Shown here: positions 16,025 to 24,426 of the stretch, piece by piece
How positions within the stretch are numbered: position 1 is the stretch's first letter
Layout: the number at the start of each line of letters is the position of its first letter
Source of the DNA: Arachidicoccus rhizosphaerae
GTDB taxonomy: Bacteria; Bacteroidota; Bacteroidia; Chitinophagales; Chitinophagaceae
Reading direction: 5' to 3'
Assembly: GCF_900107765.1 (NCBI RefSeq)
Contig: NZ_FNQY01000034.1
Span: forward strand, 1-33,707
DNA length: 33,707 nucleotides
Translations under genes and position numbers: made by a program
Notes under the pieces: model-generated
The model's database searches: none
What the model saw: only the letters and a program-made list of their open reading frames with translations
What the model was told of the DNA's origin: nothing

Positions 16025-17315
16025 TGTTTTTTATTACTGTCTTAAATTTAAACCACGCCATAGGGTAGACTTTATTACTATACCAGGCAACACAAACAAA
16101 ATTTAAGCCACTAACAATTACTGTTGAGTAGGCTCCGCCAATCGGCCCCAAATCTTTTATTAAAAAATAGCTCAGCAATACTTGAACCAAAGAACACGAG
16201 AAAGTGATGATAGCCAACGACTTCGTTTTTTTTACGAAGAAGATATAATTCACCGCAAACAAATACAATCCTTGAAAAAATTGTGCAACAATCGCCCACA
16301 ATATAAATGGCTTGGCACCACGATAGGAAACAGAATAAAAGCGATTTAATACAAAAATTGAAATAAGATAAAATATCGCAGAACCAATAACTAAAAGGCC
16401 GACTCCAATATAGGTGACCTTTTTAAGGCCATTTTCATTTTGCTTTAATTGATGCTCATCTGTTACACTCAGCTTTTTATAAAGATATGGGACAAAAGCG
16501 TTATTAAAAGCCATCATAACAAACGAAACAAGAATACCAAATTGAAATCCTGTAGCATAAAGTCCGGTATCAGCAACTGAATAAAAATTGCTAATATAGA
16601 TCCTGTCGATAGCAGAACGAACCCACATACTTAAAGAATGAGGAATCAAAGGCAAACCAAAAGACAGTATTGCAAGTCTTATCTTCTTATCAAATTGCGG
16701 AACAAAATATCCTCGCCTCCAAAGCAAGAAAAGACTTAAGAAACCGAATAGAATCGTCGCAATTAAAGTTCCATCAACACTTCCTTTCCACCCTAAACCA
16801 ACCGCTATAACCAAAAGTAATGAAACAGACGTATTGACAATTGTCAAAGCAATTTTATACCCACCAAATTTAAATGGCTTCTCCTCTAATCTCCAAATTG
16901 TCAAATTCACGGTCGACATCGTATTAGCAAATGTCATAAAAATTGCTAAATAAACATACTCAATAGGCACTTGAAGTCCGTCATAAATTCGATCTCTAAA
17001 CAAAGAACAAAAAACAGCGAGTATGGCGGTGCTTAAAATAACTAAAGATATACCATTAAAAAGAAATTTCGCCAGATCCTCTTTTGAGATCTTATAATAG
17101 TGGACGCTAATAACTCCATCGATACTTAATGCCGCTAAAATATTTAATATCCCAACTAATATATTAAAATTCGTCACAATTCCGTAATCCTTGGGTGTCA
17201 AATAATAACTTAGTATAGGTAATACGAAAAAAGGGACGGCTTTATTTATCGCATCAGAGACCGTATAAATTAAAGTCGATTTAAATAAGGAACTCTTTAA
17301 AAACTTATTTATCAT
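16008..17315 (-). CDS. wzx: Oligosaccharide flippase, Wzx/MATE-like
   Basis: A 435-residue inner-membrane protein with about twelve predicted helices. The N-terminal region has the family wording FVLPILSYYLTPKDYGIVTNF, and the middle has GLPLIPHSLSMWVRSAIDRI, both typical of Wzx-type flippases (polysaccharide biosynthesis transporter family). It would move the undecaprenyl-linked repeat unit to the periplasm. It follows legF after 13 bp and overlaps the GT52 start by 17 bp. Confidence 0.9.
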   Translation of the reverse strand: MINKFLKSSLFKSTLIYTVSDAINKAVPFFVLPILSYYLTPKDYGIVTNFNILVGILNILAALSIDGVISVHYYKISKEDLAKFLFNGISLVILSTAILAVFCSLFRDRIYDGLQVPIEYVYLAIFMTFANTMSTVNLTIWRLEEKPFKFGGYKIALTIVNTSVSLLLVIAVGLGWKGSVDGTLIATILFGFLSLFLLWRRGYFVPQFDKKIRLAILSFGLPLIPHSLSMWVRSAIDRIYISNFYSVADTGLYATGFQFGILVSFVMMAFNNAFVPYLYKKLSVTDEHQLKQNENGLKKVTYIGVGLLVIGSAIFYLISIFVLNRFYSVSYRGAKPFILWAIVAQFFQGLYLFAVNYIFFVKKTKSLAIITFSCSLVQVLLSYFLIKDLGPIGGAYSTVIVSGLNFVCVAWYSNKVYPMAWFKFKTVIKNNEEQQ

Positions 17316-17328
17316 TAAATATTAACAA

Positions 17329-18009
17329 TTAGGACTTATTTGTAATTAAGAATTCCGCAAATTTAAAATCCATTAAAGTGTCAATATCTATTGAGCGATT
17401 ATTATCCATAATATAAGCGTATGAATTCTCTGTATAATACGCGTCTTTATTTATTAACTCTTTACGGATAACATATATAGCACCATTTGGATAATATGTC
17501 ATTTTTTCATCTTGACGATTTCTAATCTTATTTGGCTCAAAAATATCAATCAGTTTTCCGTTATCTGCAATATATCTATGCCAGACTATGGGATGTTGTT
17601 CAGGGCAATAGCTGACCACAGAATCCGCATTTTTATCGACAAACATGGAAATCGCCTGGTCTATATCATCTGAGGTTCGTAGAGGACTCGTAGGTTGAAG
17701 TACCACAAAGGAATCTATCTGCCCCCCTCCTTCTTCCTCTAGCCTTTTCAACGTATATTTAAATACATCAACAGCTTTCGCAGAGTCAGATGCAAGTTCA
17801 ACTGGGCGCATAAAAGGTACTTCCGCCCCATACTCACGTGCAACTGTGGCAATGCCCAAATCGTCGGTGCTCACAATTACTCTGGTCACCATATCGGCGT
17901 TAAGAGCTGCCTCAATAGTGTAAGCTATAAGTGGCTTTCCTTTTAATAATTTAATATTTTTGCCTGGTAGCCCTTTAGAACCTCCACGAGCAGGAATAAT
18001 GGCTAACAT
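17329..18009 (-). CDS. legF: CMP-legionaminic acid synthetase (CMP-nonulosonate cytidylyltransferase)
   Basis: A 226-residue NeuA/LegF-type cytidylyltransferase that joins CMP to a nonulosonic acid. The N-terminus has the nucleotide-binding motif IIPARGGSKGLPGKN, then KPLIAYTIEAAL, VSTDDLGIA, and VVLQPTSPLRT, with the last acidic/metal region at DIDTLMDF. Length fits the single-domain form. The pathway context (legB, C, H, G, I and ptmE immediately upstream) makes legionaminic acid a more likely substrate than Neu5Ac or pseudaminic acid. It follows ptmE after 4 bp. Confidence 0.88.
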   Translation of the reverse strand: MLAIIPARGGSKGLPGKNIKLLKGKPLIAYTIEAALNADMVTRVIVSTDDLGIATVAREYGAEVPFMRPVELASDSAKAVDVFKYTLKRLEEEGGGQIDSFVVLQPTSPLRTSDDIDQAISMFVDKNADSVVSYCPEQHPIVWHRYIADNGKLIDIFEPNKIRNRQDEKMTYYPNGAIYVIRKELINKDAYYTENSYAYIMDNNRSIDIDTLMDFKFAEFLITNKS

Positions 18010-18013
18010 GATC

Positions 18014-19063
18014 TTACAATTTTAAATGTTTAATATCTTCCTGCGCTTTTCTATAATCTTCTGGTTTACCAATATCTAACCAATAGCCATTAATCGGAAA
18101 GGTAATGAGAGTTCTCTTCATTTCGAGAACCTTTTCCATTAAGTCTGTAACATCATAAAGTTGATCATTAGGAATCATTCTTAATAATTCCTTCTTTAAT
18201 AAATAGATTCCCGCATTAGAAAAATATGTGTAACGGGGTTTTTCTTTTAGCGATTTTACTATCTGATTATCATCAGTCTCCAAAACCGCATAAGGAACAT
18301 CAAGAGAATAAGTTGTTGCGGCAACTGCCATGTCTGCCCCAGCGTCTTTGAATGCCCTATAAAACTCTACAAAATCAATATTGGTTAATAAATCACTGTT
18401 CATTATCAGTAATTCATCATATTCATAATCCTGAGTTAATAATAGAGATCCGATAGTGCCTAACGGTTTTTCTTCACGCAAATACCGAATTCTTAAATTC
18501 CGATCTGCCCCGTCCTTAAAGTAAGCTTCAAGTTGCTGACCTAAATAATTTATACTTAGAAATAGGTTTTTTATTCCTACTTTCGATAGCCGATCAACAT
18601 TATATTCAATGATTGGTTTATCTCCAACCTTTAAGAGAGGCTTGGGAGTTTTCTCGGTTAAAGGGCGTAAACGGGCCCCCCTTCCACCTGCCATAATTAC
18701 AGCATCAACTGGTAAAATCGTACTTCGAATATTAAAATTCAATATATCAATAACAACCTTATCCTTATTTAAAATTGGAATTATTTTAAAATTTTCCTTT
18801 CTAAAAGCTTCCAATAAATCTAAGTCATGCTCATTCTCATATATAAATTTGGGATCTGATTGCACAAATTTAAGAAGCTCGTCCTCAAAACCTAGCCCTT
18901 TAATAAACCCTCGACGCAAATCTCCGTCTGTTAAGGAGCCGATCAACCTATTATTTTCGTCAACGACAATCAAAATTGCATCCGCAGCTAAAGTATCTAG
19001 TTGCTGCAAAGCTGCTCTAACTTCCGAATTATATCTAATCAAATGTCTATTTGTCAAACTCAT
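18014..19063 (-). CDS. ptmE: CBS-domain sugar-1-phosphate guanylyltransferase (PtmE-like)
   Basis: A 349-residue protein with two N-terminal CBS repeats (about 1-115; ADAILIVVDENNRLIGSLTD and a second, weaker copy) fused to a nucleotidyltransferase domain starting DAVIMAGGRGARLRPLTEKT. Catalytic lysines lie in TPKPLLKVGDKP, and later motifs are LLIMNSDLLTNIDF and NAGIYLLKKE. In Campylobacter jejuni the homologue PtmE makes GDP-GlcNAc for the legionaminic acid pathway, and the gene order NeuB-NeuC-PtmE-CMP-synthetase is like that locus. The CBS pair suggests control by adenine nucleotides. It overlaps legG by 4 bp. Confidence 0.85.
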   Translation of the reverse strand: MSLTNRHLIRYNSEVRAALQQLDTLAADAILIVVDENNRLIGSLTDGDLRRGFIKGLGFEDELLKFVQSDPKFIYENEHDLDLLEAFRKENFKIIPILNKDKVVIDILNFNIRSTILPVDAVIMAGGRGARLRPLTEKTPKPLLKVGDKPIIEYNVDRLSKVGIKNLFLSINYLGQQLEAYFKDGADRNLRIRYLREEKPLGTIGSLLLTQDYEYDELLIMNSDLLTNIDFVEFYRAFKDAGADMAVAATTYSLDVPYAVLETDDNQIVKSLKEKPRYTYFSNAGIYLLKKELLRMIPNDQLYDVTDLMEKVLEMKRTLITFPINGYWLDIGKPEDYRKAQEDIKHLKL

Positions 19064-20214
19064 ATTATGTCATAAAATTTTTTAGTCAAACATTTATCAA
19101 AAGAAAAATTTCTTAACACTTCCATAATACGATCTGTTGTATTTCCTTCTCCATACGGATTTGTAATATTTTCAAGCCTATTTTTAAACTCGGCTGTTTG
19201 TGTTAACTTAATTGCACTTGATATCTCTGCGGCATTAACTTTAGTATTTAAAACACTCTCGGCCTGAATTCTGCCTTTCTGCCGGTCACCAACATTAATC
19301 GTCGCAGTATGCAAGGAGGGAGCTTCGATGATTCCACTTGAACTATTTCCAACAACCGCATCTACAACTTTTATTAAGGACAAAAACTTCAATGTTCCCA
19401 ATGAGGTAAATGCAATAGACATATTGGCGTATTCTAAAGTGAATTCATCTATCATTTTATTAATTATTCGTCCATTACTATCCGCGTTTGCTTTTGTGAA
19501 GACAAAAAAACTATCTTTTTGCTCCTTAATAGCATTAAGCAAAATTTGAAATTGTTCTCCAGTTGAATCATTATCCATAGTCGCCGGATGAAATGTGACT
19601 TGGTAATTAAATTTTAGAAATTTTACATTCAATGACTTTTCTAACTCATCTCGAGTCAACAAGTTCAATTCTCTAATATTATCGATTCCAATGGCTCCTA
19701 CATTAAATACAGTGTCCGGCTGCTCCCCCATCTGTATTATCCTATTTTTATACGTCTCTGTAGAAACAAAATGCAAATGACTCATCTTTGAAATCGAATG
19801 TCTTATAGCGTCATCATATGCCCCTTCGGTTATTTCCCCACCATGTATATGAGCAATAGGGATCTTCAGAATTAATGCAGAGCTAGCTACAGATAACATT
19901 TCATAGCGATCACCTAATACAACTATCAAATCAGGAGAAAGTTCAGTAAATGCGTCCGAATAACCAATCATCCCAACAGCCATAGATTTAATTATTGCTG
20001 ATGGAGTATCACCAGAAAGCAGCATTTCCACCTTTTTATTTATTTGAAACCCATCCGCTTCAATTGCTTTATAGGTCAAGCCAAATTCAGGAGACAAATG
20101 GGCGCCAGTCACAACAACTTGTAGTAGCCATTGCCTTTCCGCTTGGATAGCTTTCATTAAAGGTCTCAATAACCCATATTCTGCTCTAGTTCCCGTGATA
20201 ACACAAATTTTCAT
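19060..20214 (-). CDS. legG: NDP-sugar 2-epimerase, hydrolysing (LegG/NeuC type)
   Basis: A 384-residue hydrolysing 2-epimerase. It carries ITGTRAEYGLLRPL at the N-terminus, VVLGDRYEMLS, the HIHGGEITEGAYDDAIRHS stretch, FHPATMD and GNSSSGIIEAPS, all standard for the NeuC/LegG/NeuC2 group. In this pathway it removes the nucleotide from the 2,4-diacetamido-2,4,6-trideoxy sugar and inverts C2 to give the mannose-configured precursor of legionaminic acid. It adjoins legI with no gap and overlaps ptmE by 4 bp. It is not a duplicate of the wecB gene: the two belong to different branches. Confidence 0.88.
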   Translation of the reverse strand: MKICVITGTRAEYGLLRPLMKAIQAERQWLLQVVVTGAHLSPEFGLTYKAIEADGFQINKKVEMLLSGDTPSAIIKSMAVGMIGYSDAFTELSPDLIVVLGDRYEMLSVASSALILKIPIAHIHGGEITEGAYDDAIRHSISKMSHLHFVSTETYKNRIIQMGEQPDTVFNVGAIGIDNIRELNLLTRDELEKSLNVKFLKFNYQVTFHPATMDNDSTGEQFQILLNAIKEQKDSFFVFTKANADSNGRIINKMIDEFTLEYANMSIAFTSLGTLKFLSLIKVVDAVVGNSSSGIIEAPSLHTATINVGDRQKGRIQAESVLNTKVNAAEISSAIKLTQTAEFKNRLENITNPYGEGNTTDRIMEVLRNFSFDKCLTKKFYDII

Positions 20215-21225
20215 TTACAATTCAATTAATTCATCCTCTTCAAAATTTCTTTTTGCTTTTTTCCCTAATACGCTGTCCCACTTCATGGGGGACAAACCAG
20301 TTCCTGGTCTTTTTATAGTAACATTATTCTCCGAAAAAATCTCTCCTTCTCTTATTAAATACTTCGCCACAATACTTTTACGGGCTACATCTTTATTTCT
20401 TGCCTCAGAATAGGACGGAACTTTAGCACCATTTCCAGAGATTGCTTTTTCTATATTTCGGATGGAAGCGACCATGGTTTTAAGTTCGTTAGGCTCTAAA
20501 GAAGCCTTGTGATCTGGCCCTGGTAGGTTTCGGTCTAACGTAAAATGTTTTTCAATAACTACAGCTCCTAAAGCAACCGCAGCAATTGGCACCTCAATTC
20601 CCATTGTATGGTCCGAATAACCTATTGGGGTTTGCATCTCTGCTTGAATTGACAACATCGCCTTTAGATTAACGTCGATCATCGGTGTCGGATATTCGGT
20701 GTTGCAATGTAAAATTGTTATGTCGTTTTTCTCAACACCATTTTTTAAGAACACATCGACGGCTTCGCCTATTTCACCCATGTCTGCCATCCCTGTAGAA
20801 AGTATCACCTTTTTAAACAGTTGCGCGGCCAGCCGCAGATAGGGTAAATTTGTAATTTCTCCAGAAGGAATTTTCACCAAGTTTAATCCTATCTCCTTAA
20901 GGTAACACAAAGAATCTAAATCAAAAGCTGTGGCAAAAAATTGAATGTCTTTTTTATCACAATAATTCCGCAACTTGCTAAAATCGGAATGCGAAAGTTC
21001 AAGTCTTTGTAACATCTCCAATTGACTCTCAATATTATTCCCTGTATTCCTATTTTGATAATTTGCCTTTTTAGCAAATTTAGAGACCAGTTTTTTCGAA
21101 TCAAATAATTGAAACTTTACATAATCAACTTGCGCATCGGCAGCAGCATCAACCAGTTGGAACGCCTTGTTTAAATCACCGTTATGGTTAACTCCAGCCT
21201 CTGCTATAATTATCGTTTTTTGCAT
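20215..21225 (-). CDS. legI: N,N'-diacetyllegionaminate synthase (NeuB/LegI type)
   Basis: A 336-residue NeuB-family enzyme that condenses the 6-deoxy-ManNAc-type sugar with phosphoenolpyruvate to give the nine-carbon acid. The TIM-barrel part has EAGVNHNGDLNKA, VDYVKFQLFDSKKL, KIPSGEITNLPYL, ILHCNTEYPTP, GYSDHTMGIEVPIAAVALGA and EKHFTLDR. The C-terminal SAF (antifreeze-like) domain follows (RKSIVAKYLIREGEIF, KRPGTGLSP). Length and motif order are complete. One base is shared with legH. The choice of legionaminic over sialic or pseudaminic acid rests on the surrounding genes. Confidence 0.9.
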   Translation of the reverse strand: MQKTIIIAEAGVNHNGDLNKAFQLVDAAADAQVDYVKFQLFDSKKLVSKFAKKANYQNRNTGNNIESQLEMLQRLELSHSDFSKLRNYCDKKDIQFFATAFDLDSLCYLKEIGLNLVKIPSGEITNLPYLRLAAQLFKKVILSTGMADMGEIGEAVDVFLKNGVEKNDITILHCNTEYPTPMIDVNLKAMLSIQAEMQTPIGYSDHTMGIEVPIAAVALGAVVIEKHFTLDRNLPGPDHKASLEPNELKTMVASIRNIEKAISGNGAKVPSYSEARNKDVARKSIVAKYLIREGEIFSENNVTIKRPGTGLSPMKWDSVLGKKAKRNFEEDELIEL

Positions 21226-21881
21226 TATCTATTATTTTTTTTTGCTGGCACACCAACCCAAGTTTCTCCATTTCCGGTTGAAGTAACCACAGTGCTGCCT
21301 GCACCAATAATAACTTGATTTCCTATAGCAATTTGATTCGAAATTATTCCATTGCTACCAATAAAGGTCTCATTTCCGATTGTACTATCTCCATTTACAA
21401 TCGCTAAAGTGGAGATGTGAGAATGATCACCAATCCTAGCATTATGTTCAATTAAACAACCTGTATTCAAAATACAATTCACCCCTATATTTGCTCCAGC
21501 ATTTATAAGTGCCCTATGCATGACAATAGTTCCTTCACTTAAAGTTGCATAACTTGACAAGTAGGCCAAAGGAGAAACAACGGTCGCCATTTTTGCCTCA
21601 AATTTCTTCAGGTGTAAATAAATCCTTTTCCTAACTGCAGCGGATTGAATTTGCCCCACAGTAATTAAAAATGAACACCCCTTTTTACAAAATCCTAAAA
21701 TATCATTATCATCCCCAATAATCTCATAATCTAAAACTTTTTGACCAATTTTATGCCGCTCGTCTAAAATCCCCCAAATTTTATACTTTCCCTCCTGTTC
21801 GATTACATCAATACAAGATTGACAATGCCCCCCGCCTCCAATGAGAATTAAATTTTTGCTTATATTTGAGAGAATGGTCAT
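21225..21881 (-). CDS. legH: Sugar N-acetyltransferase with left-handed beta-helix (LegH/PglD/NeuD type)
   Basis: A 218-residue acetyltransferase. The N-terminal Rossmann-like nucleotide-sugar domain begins LILIGGGGHCQSCIDVI, and the C-terminal two-thirds is a hexapeptide-repeat beta-helix (GANIGVNCILNTGCLIEHNA, STIGNETFIGSN, VIIGAGSTVV). The His in IEHNARIGDHSHIS matches the catalytic base of PglD. It is predicted to acetylate the 4-amino group made by LegC. It lies 15 bp after legC. Confidence 0.85.
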   Translation of the reverse strand: MTILSNISKNLILIGGGGHCQSCIDVIEQEGKYKIWGILDERHKIGQKVLDYEIIGDDNDILGFCKKGCSFLITVGQIQSAAVRKRIYLHLKKFEAKMATVVSPLAYLSSYATLSEGTIVMHRALINAGANIGVNCILNTGCLIEHNARIGDHSHISTLAIVNGDSTIGNETFIGSNGIISNQIAIGNQVIIGAGSTVVTSTGNGETWVGVPAKKNNR

Positions 21882-21896
21882 CTGCTTAGCTTCTCC

Positions 21897-23042
21897 TTAT
21901 ATTCGCACACTACTTGGAATATTTACAATTCTATCTGATAACCAAATACTATTTTCCAAACCATCAGTCAAACAATCACTAAACATTGGCATTGTGTTCA
22001 TCAAATCCCAAATTGGCCGTGTCATGACACCGCGATCATTCGAAACCTTTAAAAAATCTTCTTGCGCGCTTCTATCATGAAAACAAATAGCATTAAGCCA
22101 ATAATTAGACTTTGCATGTTTTATTTCGCTAACAAATTGAACGTCCGCATTTTTAAAAAAATTACGATAGCTTAGAGCCAACTCTCTTTTATTTTCAATA
22201 AACCCATCTAGTTCCTCCAATTGTGCACATACCAAAGCCGCATTAAGATTGGGCATTCGATAATTATAGCCAACAGCATCATGTCTAAAACGCCAAGGGT
22301 GCGGAACTTTAGCTTGTGTAGTCAAATGCTTTAGTTCTTTGGCCACATACTCATCGTCAGTTATAAGGGCTCCCCCTCCGCCACAAGTTATTGTTTTATT
22401 TCCGTTAAAGCTAAACGTTCCAACTTTGCCGTATGTACCAGTATGTTTTCCCTTAAAAAAACTTCCGATCGACTCCGCGGCATCCTCAATCAAGACTATA
22501 TTCCAGGCATTACATATATTCAAAATTTCGTCAATTCTCAACGGCAGCCCAAATGTATGCATAGGCACACAAGCCTTAATTCGCTTTCCAGAAATCTTAT
22601 TATAAGTAAAGCCATCAGCCCTTTGTTCAGCATAGGCCTCTAGGAATGACTTTAATGATTCAGGAGACATTCCCATTGTATCCTTATCAACATCTATAAA
22701 AACAGGCCTGGCTCCAATATAAGAAATGGCATTCCCCGTTGCAATAAATGTAATTGCCTGTGTTAATACCTCGTCATTTTGCACAACTCCACTCACTAAT
22801 AACGCAATGTGTAAAGCACTCGTACCATTAACACATGCAATTGCATATTTTGCGCCACAATAATTCGCTAAATCCGCCTCAAATTTGTTTACAAAAGCTC
22901 CCACGGAAGAGACATAAGTAGAATCAATAGTTTCTAATAAATATTTCTTCTCCTTTCCATTGAAGGTGGGAGTATGTAACGGGATAAACTCCTGTGTTTT
23001 AAAGATATCTCTTATAAAATCTATAATACATTCTACATCCAT
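21897..23042 (-). CDS. legC: PLP-dependent sugar aminotransferase (LegC type)
   Basis: A 381-residue DegT/DnrJ/EryC1-family aminotransferase. The cofactor lysine is K216 in FSFNGNKTITCGGGGAL, and the PLP ring-binding aspartate is D187 in IEDAAESIG. The substrate-binding pattern GTSALHIALLVSGV and GYNYRMPNLNAALVCAQLEE are also seen. It would transfer an amino group from glutamate to the 4-keto sugar made by LegB. The LegC subgroup is longer at the N-terminus than PglE/PseC, as is this protein. It follows legB with a 2-bp gap. Confidence 0.87.
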   Translation of the reverse strand: MDVECIIDFIRDIFKTQEFIPLHTPTFNGKEKKYLLETIDSTYVSSVGAFVNKFEADLANYCGAKYAIACVNGTSALHIALLVSGVVQNDEVLTQAITFIATGNAISYIGARPVFIDVDKDTMGMSPESLKSFLEAYAEQRADGFTYNKISGKRIKACVPMHTFGLPLRIDEILNICNAWNIVLIEDAAESIGSFFKGKHTGTYGKVGTFSFNGNKTITCGGGGALITDDEYVAKELKHLTTQAKVPHPWRFRHDAVGYNYRMPNLNAALVCAQLEELDGFIENKRELALSYRNFFKNADVQFVSEIKHAKSNYWLNAICFHDRSAQEDFLKVSNDRGVMTRPIWDLMNTMPMFSDCLTDGLENSIWLSDRIVNIPSSVRI

Positions 23043-23044
23043 AA

Positions 23045-24232
23045 TTACATTTTTGAGTCTAAATATTTACCTGTTTCTAAATGATTAAAATTGGGAATCA
23101 TTTCATTAAACAAATCAACAATCTCGCTTTTTTCCCACCGTCCCTGACTTTTCATCCTATGAATCGTGGTTTCAAAACTCAGCAATTTGCCTTCATCAAT
23201 ATTTAATTCATTTTTGATAACGCCTAAATTATTAAAACGATCAAAATCAATTGTTTCATTTTCTGTAAAAAACTCTTCAAAATCTTTCTCTCCAGTGGTA
23301 TCACTTGGGGTGAACAGACAAGGCCATTTATTTTTCTTAGCCAATACCTGAACCAAACCTCTCGCTTCGCTTTCATCTTCACAGATATGAGGCTCATAAC
23401 CTAATTGTGCCAAAAATTTTACGGCAATATCAGAAAAGCTAACGAGATTTAACTTTTGGCTTAGTTTTGGAAAAAAGATATCTCGATTTTCTCCAAATAT
23501 AGCAGACATCAAACAAAGTTCACCAGCCTCTTTAGAGACAACAAAATATCGACGAACATCATTAGGGGCAACAATCGGCTGGCGCTTTTGGATACGTTGA
23601 TTAAATCCATATAACAAAGAACCATCTGAAAACGCAACGTTAGCAAAACGTGCTGTAGAAATGGAAATATCAAGACTTCTACGCATTAAAAACATTTCCA
23701 TGATTCTCTTCGACGCCCCCATCATATTAACGGGATTTGCTGCCTTATCTGTGGATACACAAAAGTATTTTTTACTTTTTTTAATGATAGACTGGCGAAT
23801 TGTTTTATCCGTATTAAATACATTTACGTCTATCATACGCATTAACGTATATGGATCCTTTTCACTCCTTACGTGTTTTAATGCAGACAGGTTTAGCACG
23901 TAATCATAATCTCCATCATTCTCAATGAATCTATTATAAATATCTGAACCGATATCAAGGGCATAAGTTTTAAAATCTCCACTAATATATCCAAAGGAAC
24001 TTCTAATATCCCGAACCAGTTCAACCAAATTATTTTCACTTATATCAACTACATGTAATTTGAGCGGGTTCCTTTTGAAGATTTCCTTTGTCGTTGCCTG
24101 TCCAATTGTACCAGCGCCACCAAGCACCAAAAAACGAGACGACGAAATTATCTCCCTCAATGCCCTTTCGTGCTTTGATATATCATCAACGAACAATTCC
24201 CTGTCACGACCAATTATAGATAAAGTATCCAT
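23045..24232 (-). CDS. legB: NDP-GlcNAc 4,6-dehydratase (LegB type)
   Basis: A 395-residue extended SDR of the CapD/polysaccharide-biosynthesis group. The NAD site is GGAGTIG (residues 38-44). SALKHVRSEKDP and STDKAANPVNMMGASKR give the altered catalytic set in which Asp162-Lys163 and Met171/Lys175 replace the classical YxxxK, as in 4,6-dehydratases. The long C-terminal tail after the SDR core is usual for LegB. It would convert GDP-GlcNAc (from PtmE) to the 4-keto-6-deoxy sugar. It is the first gene of the legionaminic acid block, 194 bp after wzc; no clear promoter is visible in that gap. Confidence 0.87.
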   Translation of the reverse strand: MDTLSIIGRDRELFVDDISKHERALREIISSSRFLVLGGAGTIGQATTKEIFKRNPLKLHVVDISENNLVELVRDIRSSFGYISGDFKTYALDIGSDIYNRFIENDGDYDYVLNLSALKHVRSEKDPYTLMRMIDVNVFNTDKTIRQSIIKKSKKYFCVSTDKAANPVNMMGASKRIMEMFLMRRSLDISISTARFANVAFSDGSLLYGFNQRIQKRQPIVAPNDVRRYFVVSKEAGELCLMSAIFGENRDIFFPKLSQKLNLVSFSDIAVKFLAQLGYEPHICEDESEARGLVQVLAKKNKWPCLFTPSDTTGEKDFEEFFTENETIDFDRFNNLGVIKNELNIDEGKLLSFETTIHRMKSQGRWEKSEIVDLFNEMIPNFNHLETGKYLDSKM

Positions 24233-24426
24233 TTATTAATATTTTCCTATCTTTTAATATCACCAATCCGTCAAGAATATTTGCTTAAAAGCAACTCTTC
24301 AAAAATCAAATCGCCCCTAGTACATTGGAGTATATTATAATATTAAAGAAATTCAGTTTCCTCCTCTGATAAGCTCTTGTTAGAGCTACAAAATTTGCAA
24401 GAAATATTGAAAGTTTATATATCAAC

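Noticed and set aside
18609-19085. Plus-strand open frame of 158 codons antisense to the CBS-nucleotidyltransferase gene, and similar antisense frames through the locus
   Set aside because: They lie wholly or mostly inside well-supported genes, have low-complexity composition and show no family motif.
7071-20214. wecB and legG as duplicate 2-epimerases
   Set aside because: Their motifs place them in different branches: non-hydrolysing UDP-GlcNAc/ManNAc interconversion for wecB and hydrolysing nonulosonate-pathway epimerase for legG.
24372-24387. AGCTCT-TGTT-AGAGCT hairpin between legB and wzc as a terminator
   Set aside because: A six-pair stem not followed by a T-run on either strand; it lies in the middle of an apparent operon.
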